The translations under genes and the position numbers were made by a program. The notes beneath the pieces were generated by a model, which saw nothing but the letters and a program-made list of their open reading frames with translations, was not told the DNA's origin and ran no database searches. From assembly GCA_023388015.1 (NCBI GenBank), contig JAEWHB010000164.1, forward strand, positions 1 through 5,060: 5,060 nt of DNA. The letters run 5' to 3'. This document shows, one piece after another, positions 1 to 5,060 of this stretch. Origin of the DNA: Bacteroidota bacterium. Lineage in GTDB: Bacteria; Bacteroidota; Bacteroidia; Flavobacteriales; Weeksellaceae. Numbering within the stretch: the first letter of the stretch is position 1; every line of letters begins with the position of its first letter.

Positions 1-1192
1 TGCAGGTTTCCCAACCGGAATGAAATGGAGTTTCCTCGCAAAACCAGAAGGTATTCCACGCCATTTGGTGGTAAATGCCGACGAATCAGAACCGGGAACT
101 TTCAAAGACCGTTACCTGATGGAATTCCTTCCGCATTTACTGATTGAAGGAATGATTATCTCCTCTTTCTGTCTGGGAAGTAATATGTCCTATATCTACA
201 TCCGTGGTGAATTTGCCTGGATTGCAGAAATCCTGGAAGAAGCCATTGCCGAAGCAAAAGCAAACGGATGGCTTGGAAAAGACATCAAAGGAACCGGATT
301 TGACCTGGAGATTTATGTTCAGCGCGGAGCCGGAGCCTATATCTGTGGCGAAGAAACCGCTTTGCTTGAATCACTTGAAGGAAAAAGAGGAAATCCGAGA
401 ATCAAACCGCCTTTCCCAGCCGTAAAAGGACTTTGGGGAAGACCAACGGTGGTAAATAATGTCGAATCCATTGCGGCAGTTGTTCCGATTATTGATATGA
501 CCGGAGCCGAATACGCCAAAATCGGGGTGGGTCGTTCCACCGGAACCAAATTGATTTCTGCCTGCGGAAACATTAACAAACCGGGCGTTTATGAAATCGA
601 TATGACCCAAACGGTGGAAGAATTTATTTTTTCCGATGAATTCTGTGGCGGCATCCCGAACGGAAAAAGACTGAAAGCCTGTATTCCGGGCGGAAGTTCC
701 GTTCCGATTTTGCCTGCCAATTTATTATTGACAACAGCAGAAGGAAAACCAAGATACATGAACTATGAGTCGCTGGCCGACGGCGGATTCGCAACCGGAA
801 CCATGATGGGTTCAGGCGGATTCATCGTTTTGGACGAAGACCAGGACGTTGTGTACCACACTTATACTTTGGCCAGATTTTATCGTCACGAAAGTTGCGG
901 ACAATGTTCGCCTTGTCGTGAAGGAACCGGCTGGATGGAAAAAATCTTGAAGCGAATTGACGAAGGACAAGGAAAAATGTCTGACATCGATTTACTTTGG
1001 GATATTCAGAGAAAGATTGAGGGAAATACGATTTGTCCGTTGGGCGATGCCGCAGCCTGGCCGGTTGCAGCCGCTATCAGACATTTCAGAGATGAGTTTG
1101 AATGGCACGTTCTGAATCCGGAGGAGTGCCTGACGAGAAATTATGGATTGGCCGGATATGCCGATCCCTTGGAAATTAATGAACAGGCTTAA
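1..1192 (+). CDS. nuoF: NADH-quinone oxidoreductase subunit F (5' partial)
   Basis: This is the FMN- and NADH-binding 51-kDa subunit of complex I, at the tip of the cytoplasmic arm; it takes hydride from NADH onto FMN and passes electrons to cluster N3. The frame is open to the left edge: bases 2-19 read AGFPTG directly before Met at base 20, which is the end of the family's glycine-rich GRGGAGFPTGMKW motif. The ATG at 20 is therefore internal, and I estimate that about 50-60 N-terminal residues are missing. Counting from that Met as 1, VNADESEPGTFKDR lies at 18-31 and GAGAYICGEETALLESLEG at 103-121 (nucleotide-binding region). The 4Fe-4S cluster N3 ligands are C293, C296 and C299 (ESCGQCSPCREGTG) plus C339 (NTICPLGDAA). 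The C-terminus is full length. The TAA is 2 bp before nuoG. No frameshift or missing ligand is visible. The identification is secure. Confidence 0.97.
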   Translation, partial: AGFPTGMKWSFLAKPEGIPRHLVVNADESEPGTFKDRYLMEFLPHLLIEGMIISSFCLGSNMSYIYIRGEFAWIAEILEEAIAEAKANGWLGKDIKGTGFDLEIYVQRGAGAYICGEETALLESLEGKRGNPRIKPPFPAVKGLWGRPTVVNNVESIAAVVPIIDMTGAEYAKIGVGRSTGTKLISACGNINKPGVYEIDMTQTVEEFIFSDEFCGGIPNGKRLKACIPGGSSVPILPANLLLTTAEGKPRYMNYESLADGGFATGTMMGSGGFIVLDEDQDVVYHTYTLARFYRHESCGQCSPCREGTGWMEKILKRIDEGQGKMSDIDLLWDIQRKIEGNTICPLGDAAAWPVAAAIRHFRDEFEWHVLNPEECLTRNYGLAGYADPLEINEQA

Positions 1193-1194
1193 TT

Positions 1195-2292
1195 ATGTCA
1201 GAAATAAATGAAACGCCTCTGTTTACCGTAACCATTGACGGGCACCCGATTCAGGTGCCGGCCGGAACAACCATTCTACAGGCCGCACGTATGATCGGAA
1301 AGGAAGTGGCACCTCCTGCCATGTGTTATTACAGTAAACTGGATAATACCGGCGGAAATTGCCGTACCTGTATGGTGGAAGTAACCAAAGGAAGTGAAGC
1401 AGATCCCCGCCCAATGCCCAAACTGATGGCTTCATGCCGAACCACAGTTATGGACGGAATGGTGGTTGGAAATACAACTTCTGAACGTGCACTGACAGCA
1501 AGAGAAGGTGTGGTTGAATTTTTACTGATTAACCATCCGCTGGACTGTCCGGTTTGTGATCAGGCGGGCGAATGTAAATTGCAGGATCTCAGCTACGAAC
1601 ACGGAAAGGAAGAAACCCGCTACGAATTCAAACGCAGAACTTTTGAGCCGGAAGACATCGGCGATAAAATTCAGTTGCACATGAACCGTTGTATTTTGTG
1701 CTACCGTTGTGTGAAACTAGCCGATCAAATCACCGGAAAACGTGAGCACGGCGTAATGTTCCGTGGAGATCATGCAGAAATTTCGACTTATTTAGGGAAA
1801 TCATTGGACAACGAATTCATCGGGAACGTTATTGATGTTTGTCCGGTGGGAGCTTTGACCGATAAAACTTTCCGATTCAAAAATCGTGTTTGGTTCCTGA
1901 AACCCGTAGATGCGCACAGAGACTGTCCGACTTGTTCGGGGAAAGCGCAGGTTTGGTACCGTGGCGATGAAGTTTTCCGAGTGACCTCCCGCAAAAACGA
2001 ATGGAATGAAGTAGAAGACTGGATTTGCAATACTTGTCGTTACGATAAAAAAGAAACAAAAGATTGGGTGATTGAGCAACCTTCACTCGTTGCAAGAGAT
2101 TCGGTAATTCGTCAGGGGCATTATGCCGGAAAAGTCGGAACTATTACACCCAACGAAACTTTTAAAAATGTGATGAAAGGACGTGATCCGAAATTATTGC
2201 TGAATATTCACGATGTAAGTGAAGTGAACGAACCGGAAAAAGATTTGAGTAAAATCAATCGTCCGCCGACCAGTTTGGATTATAAAGAGTGA
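1195..2292 (+). CDS. nuoG: NADH-quinone oxidoreductase subunit G, short form without molybdopterin-like domain
   Basis: This is the iron-sulfur subunit that carries electrons from NuoF towards NuoI in the cytoplasmic arm of complex I. At 365 residues it is far shorter than the roughly 700-900 of typical NuoG. An N-terminal ferredoxin-like domain has the 2Fe-2S (N1b) ligands C44, C56, C59 and C81. The 4Fe-4S N5 set is H114, C118, C121 and C127 (NHPLDCPVCDQAGEC), including the unusual histidine ligand. The N4 set is C166, C169, C172 and C216 (MNRCILCYRC, then DVCPVGAL). Residues 240-285 resemble the start of the molybdopterin-oxidoreductase domain, with C244, C247, C278 and C281, but the chain ends about 80 residues later in a hydrophilic tail. 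The start at 1195 follows nuoF by 2 bp and gives the expected N-terminus. I recall this short form as usual in Flavobacteriia; I see no sign of a recent truncation. Confidence 0.93.
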   Translation: MSEINETPLFTVTIDGHPIQVPAGTTILQAARMIGKEVAPPAMCYYSKLDNTGGNCRTCMVEVTKGSEADPRPMPKLMASCRTTVMDGMVVGNTTSERALTAREGVVEFLLINHPLDCPVCDQAGECKLQDLSYEHGKEETRYEFKRRTFEPEDIGDKIQLHMNRCILCYRCVKLADQITGKREHGVMFRGDHAEISTYLGKSLDNEFIGNVIDVCPVGALTDKTFRFKNRVWFLKPVDAHRDCPTCSGKAQVWYRGDEVFRVTSRKNEWNEVEDWICNTCRYDKKETKDWVIEQPSLVARDSVIRQGHYAGKVGTITPNETFKNVMKGRDPKLLLNIHDVSEVNEPEKDLSKINRPPTSLDYKE

Positions 2293-2331
2293 TGGAAGTT
2301 GGATGTCAGAAGATGAAAGTTCACTTTATTT

Positions 2332-2349
2332 AATTATTAAAGAATAATT
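2332..2349. repeat. Small perfect inverted repeat, AT-only stem
   Basis: AATTATT (2332-2338) and AATAATT (2343-2349) are perfect reverse complements around a 4 nt loop, AAAG. The 7 bp stem has no G or C, so its RNA hairpin would be weak. A single extra T follows at 2350, which is not a real U-tract. It could be a weak processing or pausing element, or chance in AT-rich DNA; a working terminator is unlikely because nuoH directly downstream needs transcription. Confidence 0.4.
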
Positions 2350-2407
2350 TGGACGAAAGTAGGAAGACACAAGATATAAGAATTAAAATATAGTAGTTGG
2401 TTATCTT

Positions 2408-2433
2408 AATACTTGATACCCAATACTTGATAC
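2408..2433. repeat. 12 bp direct repeat AATACTTGATAC x2
   Basis: AATACTTGATAC occurs at 2408-2419 and again, identically, at 2422-2433, separated by CC (period 14). It ends 15 bp before the nuoH start codon. On the other strand the unit reads GTATCAAGTATT. I recall TATCAAGTATT-like runs as common in intergenic DNA of Chryseobacterium and relatives, so this is probably a dispersed intergenic motif; a binding site for a dimeric regulator is possible but unsupported. An 8 bp part of it (AAGTATTG, other strand) recurs at 4630-4637 in the second spacer. Confidence 0.75.
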
Positions 2434-2448
2434 TAATAAAAAGAAAGT

Positions 2449-3498
2449 ATGAACCCGGAATTTTGGAGTTTAATTGGTGAAAAAGCAGCTTTAAGTGGCG
2501 CGATGATAGGTTTTGCATTGGTTGTGGCCATGTATTCAACCTGGGCCGAACGTAAAGTTGCGGCTTATATTCAGGACAGACGCGGTCCTGATCGTGCCGG
2601 TTGGGGTGGATTGTTGCAACCGCTGGCCGATGGTGGAAAACTTTTCTTCAAAGAAGAAATCACACCTCGTCATGCCGAAAAATTCTTGTTTATACTCGGG
2701 CCGACACTTGCCATGATCTTGGCATGTATGACAGGTGCCGTGATTCCCTGGTCCACGCCTTTTGAGTGGGGAGATTCTGTCATCATTCCGCAGATTGCCG
2801 ATATCAATGTTGGATTTTTATACATTTTGGGGGTTTTGAGTTTGGGTGTTTACGGAATTATGTTAGGTTCCTGGGCTTCCAACAACAAATGGTCGCTGAT
2901 GGGTGGACTTCGTGCCGCTTCACAGATTATTTCTTACGAATTACCCATGGGTCTTGCTTTGATTACGATTTTAATGATCAGCGGAACCCTGAGATTGAAC
3001 GGAATTGTGGAAGGACAAATGGACGGATATTGGAACATCATTCTCCAACCCATTGGGTTTATCATATTTTTGGTATGTGCTTTTGCAGAAACCAACCGTA
3101 CACCTTTTGACTTACCCGAAGCGGAAAACGAATTGATCGGTGGTTACCATTCGGAATATTCTTCCATGAAACTCGGATTTTTCCTTTTCGCGGAATACAT
3201 CAATATTTTCATCAGTTCGGTGCTGATCGCTACGTTTTATTTTGGCGGATATGATATTCCGTTTGTTAATGATGCCGAATTGACCGAAAGTCTGGGAATG
3301 AATACAATGGCGATTTTGCACTTCCTGACTTTATTTGCAAAAGCATGTTTCTTCATATTTGTCTTTATGTGGGTAAGGTGGACAATCCCAAGGTTCCGTT
3401 ACGACCAATTGATGGATTTGGGATGGAAAACATTGTTGCCACTGGCACTTGTAAATATGTTGATTACAGGATTGGTAATTTTATTATTAAATAATTAA
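2449..3498 (+). CDS. nuoH: NADH-quinone oxidoreductase subunit H
   Basis: NuoH (the ND1 homologue) is the membrane subunit that, with NuoB and NuoD, forms the quinone chamber and links quinone reduction to proton movement. The 349 residues are full length for the family, and I count about eight hydrophobic segments (roughly 12-32, 78-100, 118-140, 160-182, 196-212, 243-265, 288-308 and 327-347). The first family signature is AERKVAAYIQDRRGPDRAG at 33-51, continuing to LQPLADGGKLFFKEE. The second is ETNRTPFDLPEAENELIGG at 214-232, followed by YHSEYSSM, with conserved acidic residues E35, E214, E224, E226 and E228. WVRWTIPRFRYDQLM lies at 308-322. The start follows an A-rich leader (AAAAAGAAAGT) rather than a Shine-Dalgarno site and lies 156 bp after nuoG. 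nuoI begins 14 bp after the stop. The identification is secure. Confidence 0.97.
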   Translation: MNPEFWSLIGEKAALSGAMIGFALVVAMYSTWAERKVAAYIQDRRGPDRAGWGGLLQPLADGGKLFFKEEITPRHAEKFLFILGPTLAMILACMTGAVIPWSTPFEWGDSVIIPQIADINVGFLYILGVLSLGVYGIMLGSWASNNKWSLMGGLRAASQIISYELPMGLALITILMISGTLRLNGIVEGQMDGYWNIILQPIGFIIFLVCAFAETNRTPFDLPEAENELIGGYHSEYSSMKLGFFLFAEYINIFISSVLIATFYFGGYDIPFVNDAELTESLGMNTMAILHFLTLFAKACFFIFVFMWVRWTIPRFRYDQLMDLGWKTLLPLALVNMLITGLVILLLNN

Positions 3499-3512
3499 AA
3501 AATAAAAGAAGA

Positions 3513-4016
3513 ATGGAACTTCTTACAAACAGATCAAAACAAGTAGACCGCAGCCCGATGAATTTCTGGGAGCGCCTCTATCTGATTGCGATCGCAAAGG
3601 GAATGTGGATTACGCTGAAACACTTTTTCATGAAAAAAGTGACCGTGAGTTATCCCGAAAAACAACGTCCTTTCAGTTCGGTATTCCGGGGTGTACACGT
3701 CTTGAACCGTGACGAAGAAGGTCGTGAAAATTGTACAGCTTGCGGACTTTGTGCGCTCGCCTGCCCTGCAGAAGCTATCACTATGGAAGCTGCGGAACGT
3801 TTGCCGGGCGAAGAACATTTGTATCGAGAAGAAAAATACGCGGCCAAATATGAAATCAATATGCTGCGCTGCATTTTTTGCGGATTCTGTGAGGAAGCCT
3901 GTCCGAAAGATGCGGTTTACCTTTCGCAAACCGTAACCCCGGCGAGTTATCAAAGAAAAGATTTCATCTACGGTAAAGAAGATTTATTGATTCCACATCC
4001 TAAAAAATCAAACTAA
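3513..4016 (+). CDS. nuoI: NADH-quinone oxidoreductase subunit I (two 4Fe-4S ferredoxin)
   Basis: NuoI (the TYKY homologue) is a peripheral subunit that carries electrons from the NuoG clusters to N2 in NuoB through clusters N6a and N6b. The 167 residues match the family size. Two ferredoxin-type CxxCxxCxxxCP motifs are intact: C74, C77, C80 and C84 (ENCTACGLCALACPAEA) and C120, C123, C126 and C130 (LRCIFCGFCEEACPKDA). In this fold the last cysteine of each motif joins the other cluster. Residues 18-43 form an amphipathic or hydrophobic N-terminal stretch of the kind that anchors NuoI on the membrane arm beside NuoH. The start at 3513 has an A/G-rich leader (AAAAGAAGA). A second Met at residue 16 (base 3558) is a possible but less likely start. 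nuoJ follows after 3 bp. Confidence 0.97.
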   Translation: MELLTNRSKQVDRSPMNFWERLYLIAIAKGMWITLKHFFMKKVTVSYPEKQRPFSSVFRGVHVLNRDEEGRENCTACGLCALACPAEAITMEAAERLPGEEHLYREEKYAAKYEINMLRCIFCGFCEEACPKDAVYLSQTVTPASYQRKDFIYGKEDLLIPHPKKSN

Positions 4017-4019
4017 AGT

Positions 4020-4544
4020 ATGGGAACTGCAGAGATTTTATTTTTCATTCTGGCCGGATTGACGCTTCTGAGCGGAATCCTGACGGTAACATCCAAAAGG
4101 CCGGTTCACTCTATTTTATTTCTGATTATAACTTTTTTCAGCATCAGCGCACATTATGTTTTATTGAACGCTCAGTTTTTAGCGGTTGTAAACATTATCG
4201 TGTATGGCGGAGCCATCATGGTTTTGTTCCTGTTTGTGGTGATGTTGATGAATTTAAATAAAGAAGACAGGAGTTTCAATAAACCCTTTATCATATTGTC
4301 TGGCGCAATTGTTTCCGCTTTATTTTTCGTATTGACAGCTGGAATTTTCTGGCAGTCCGATGTAAAGGAAGGCAATCAGGCGATGTTGGCTGAAGGCGAA
4401 ATTGGGTTAACAGAAAGTCTTGGTTCTGTCTTGTATTCCGATTATGTGATTCCATTTGAACTGGCGAGTATCCTGTTTATCGGCGCTATGATCGGAGCTG
4501 TTCTGCTGTCCAAAAAGACGGAAGATTTGCATGTGAAGGATTAA
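4020..4544 (+). CDS. nuoJ: NADH-quinone oxidoreductase subunit J
   Basis: NuoJ (the ND6 homologue) is an integral membrane subunit next to NuoH and NuoK; its third helix takes part in coupling conformational change to proton transfer. The 174 residues contain about five hydrophobic segments (roughly 4-22, 29-49, 52-76, 88-110 and 144-164). The diagnostic stretch is NIIVYGGAIMVLFLFVVMLM at 58-77, matching the glycine- and tyrosine-bearing third helix of the family, and the last helix reads PFELASILFIGAMIGAVLLS at 145-164. It starts 3 bp after nuoI, so the two are probably translated together. A 152 bp spacer follows before nuoK, which is unusual because nuoJ and nuoK are normally adjacent or overlapping. 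Family membership is clear from helix 3 and from the position in the operon. Confidence 0.95.
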   Translation: MGTAEILFFILAGLTLLSGILTVTSKRPVHSILFLIITFFSISAHYVLLNAQFLAVVNIIVYGGAIMVLFLFVVMLMNLNKEDRSFNKPFIILSGAIVSALFFVLTAGIFWQSDVKEGNQAMLAEGEIGLTESLGSVLYSDYVIPFELASILFIGAMIGAVLLSKKTEDLHVKD

Positions 4545-4696
4545 TGGAGGCTAAAATTGGACATTGGAAGTCAATTAGATTAAATAAAAATATAAAAAGT
4601 GAAATGGTAGGATAAAATAGGATTGAGCGAAGTATTGAATGAATACAAAAAAACTTCAGGCTTCCCTCTTCCATCATCCAGCCAAAAAATTAAAAT
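4545..4696. other. nuoJ-nuoK spacer, degenerate repeats, no gene
   Basis: These 152 bp interrupt the usual nuoJ-nuoK junction. No convincing gene is present on either strand. The left end has GGA-rich sequence (tggagg at 4545, ttggaag at 4564-4570). The right end has the same flavour on the other strand (cttcc at 4661-4665 and 4668-4672, then atcatcc), so GGAAG-type units point inward from both ends. A short inverted repeat, GTATT-GAATG-AATAC, lies at 4632-4646. Its size and style resemble the nuoG-nuoH spacer. I infer degenerate intergenic repeat DNA; no promoter or terminator is evident. Confidence 0.65.
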
Positions 4697-5023
4697 ATGA
4701 TACCGATTAGTTACTATTTATTTCTGTCTTTGGCGCTTTTCTCGATCGGGATGATCGGGGTGATGACCCGCAGAAATATCATCATCATGCTGATGTGTGT
4801 GGAACTTATGCTGAATTCCGTCAATCTTTTGCTGGTTGCGTTTTCCAAAATGCACCAAGCCAAAAATTTGGGTACCGAAGCCGGAATAGACGGGCAGATG
4901 CTCGTGCTTTTCATTATGGTTGTGGCAGCGGCCGAAGTAGCAATCGGACTTTCGATAATGATTCTGTTTTACAGAAAAGTGTATAACGTGGATGTGCAGT
5001 CCCTGAACCGATTAAAGCATTAA
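4697..5023 (+). CDS. nuoK: NADH-quinone oxidoreductase subunit K
   Basis: NuoK (the ND4L homologue) is a small membrane subunit between NuoJ and the antiporter-like subunits, and it supplies buried glutamates to the proton path. The 108 residues form three hydrophobic segments (about 4-22, 26-50 and 66-92). Both key glutamates are present: E36 in MCVELMLNSVNLL (helix 2) and E80 in VVAAAEVAIGLSIMILFYR (helix 3). The spacing between them is 44 residues, against 36 in E. coli NuoK as I recall it (E36 and E72), because the loop at about 51-66 is longer. The start at 4697 has an A-rich leader (AAAAAATTAAAAT) and no Shine-Dalgarno motif, and gives the normal N-terminus. nuoL follows after 5 bp. The identification is secure. 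Confidence 0.96.
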   Translation: MIPISYYLFLSLALFSIGMIGVMTRRNIIIMLMCVELMLNSVNLLLVAFSKMHQAKNLGTEAGIDGQMLVLFIMVVAAAEVAIGLSIMILFYRKVYNVDVQSLNRLKH

Positions 5024-5028
5024 GATTT

Positions 5029-5060
5029 ATGGAGAAGTATATTTGGTTAATTCCTTTGTT
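5029..5060 (+). CDS. nuoL: NADH-quinone oxidoreductase subunit L (3' partial, first 10 codons)
   Basis: Only the start is inside the window: ATG at 5029, reading MEKYIWLIPL before the right edge. NuoL (the ND5 homologue) is the distal antiporter-like subunit, with the long lateral helix, and normally follows nuoK. The basis is position (5 bp after the nuoK stop) and the hydrophobic IWLIPL N-terminus, which is typical of NuoL. There is too little sequence for any motif, so the call rests mainly on gene order. Confidence 0.8.
   Translation, partial: MEKYIWLIPL

Larger units (their letters stand above)
2293..2448. other. AT-rich nuoG-nuoH spacer with repeats
   Basis: These 156 bp separate nuoG from nuoH, whereas most other junctions in the operon are 2-14 bp. 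The spacer holds no plausible gene on either strand. It opens with purine-rich degenerate units (gatggaagt at 2291-2299, overlapping the nuoG stop codon, and gatgaaagt at 2312-2320). An AT-only hairpin follows at 2332-2349, then a 12 bp direct repeat near the nuoH start. I see no strong Bacteroidota promoter match. It may carry an RNA-processing signal or simply be degenerate intergenic repeat sequence; the sequence alone does not decide. Confidence 0.7.

Noticed and set aside
20..22. ATG at base 20 as the nuoF start codon
   Set aside because: The frame is open upstream and encodes AGFPTG, part of the conserved glycine-rich motif, so this Met is internal and the gene continues off the left edge.
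1915..2289. A functional molybdopterin oxidoreductase domain in NuoG
   Set aside because: Only the N-terminal cysteine region is present; there is no room for cofactor-binding domains before the stop at 2290-2292.
2325..2351. Possible Bacteroidota promoter (TTTA ... TAATTTG) upstream of nuoH
   Set aside because: The -7 element is one base short of TAnnTTTG, the -33 element reads TTTA rather than TTTG, and the spacing is short; in AT-rich DNA this is not convincing.
2330..2539. Minus-strand open frame (69 codons) covering the nuoG-nuoH spacer
   Set aside because: It starts inside nuoH, has no recognisable domain or leader, and its composition is what AT-rich spacer plus antisense nuoH would give.
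2766..3110. 114-codon + strand frame inside nuoH
   Set aside because: It is an alternate-frame shadow of the clearly conserved nuoH coding sequence.
3534..3953. 139-codon minus-strand frame opposite nuoI
   Set aside because: It lies wholly within nuoI, whose eight cluster cysteines fix the coding strand and frame; its product has no recognisable features.
4632..4653. GTATT/AATAC inverted repeat followed by an A-run, as a terminator
   Set aside because: The stem is only 5 bp and AT-rich, and the trailing run is A, not T, on the coding strand, so it does not form a + strand terminator.
4486..4677. Minus-strand open frame (63 codons) over the nuoJ-nuoK spacer
   Set aside because: It runs antisense into the 3' end of nuoJ, its protein matches nothing I recognise, and it lies over degenerate repeat sequence; a chance frame is the simpler explanation.

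Overview
This window is an interior stretch of a respiratory complex I (NADH:quinone oxidoreductase, nuo) operon. All genes are on the + strand in the order nuoF (5' end cut by the window) - nuoG - nuoH - nuoI - nuoJ - nuoK - nuoL (only its first 10 codons). The set covers the NADH-oxidising arm (NuoF, NuoG), the connecting 4Fe-4S subunit (NuoI), the quinone-site membrane subunit (NuoH) and the start of the proton-pumping arm (NuoJ, NuoK, NuoL).

The organism looks like a member of the Bacteroidota, most likely class Flavobacteriia (a Chryseobacterium/Weeksellaceae-type genome). This rests on three things: the protein sequences, which resemble what I remember of that group (not searched); start codons preceded by A-rich sequence rather than a good Shine-Dalgarno motif; and a NuoG of only 365 residues that lacks the large molybdopterin-oxidoreductase-like domain.

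Layout: bases 1-1192 are nuoF and 1195-2292 nuoG, 2 bp apart. A 156 bp AT-rich spacer (2293-2448) holds a 12 bp direct repeat and a small AT-only hairpin. Then come nuoH (2449-3498), nuoI (3513-4016) and nuoJ (4020-4544), with 14 bp and 3 bp gaps. A second spacer of 152 bp (4545-4696) precedes nuoK (4697-5023), and nuoL starts 5 bp later at 5029. No gap exceeds 300 bp, and no RNA gene, mobile element, CRISPR array or convincing promoter or terminator was found.

Together the genes route electrons from NADH through FMN and cluster N3 (NuoF), clusters N1b, N4 and N5 (NuoG) and N6a/N6b (NuoI) to quinone at the interface involving NuoH, and couple this to ion translocation through NuoH, J, K and L. 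The N2-bearing NuoB and NuoC, NuoD, NuoE, NuoA, NuoM and NuoN would lie outside the window. I see no undescribed system here. The points most worth a second look are the short NuoG with its rearranged cysteine quartet, and the two roughly 150 bp spacers that interrupt an otherwise tight operon.
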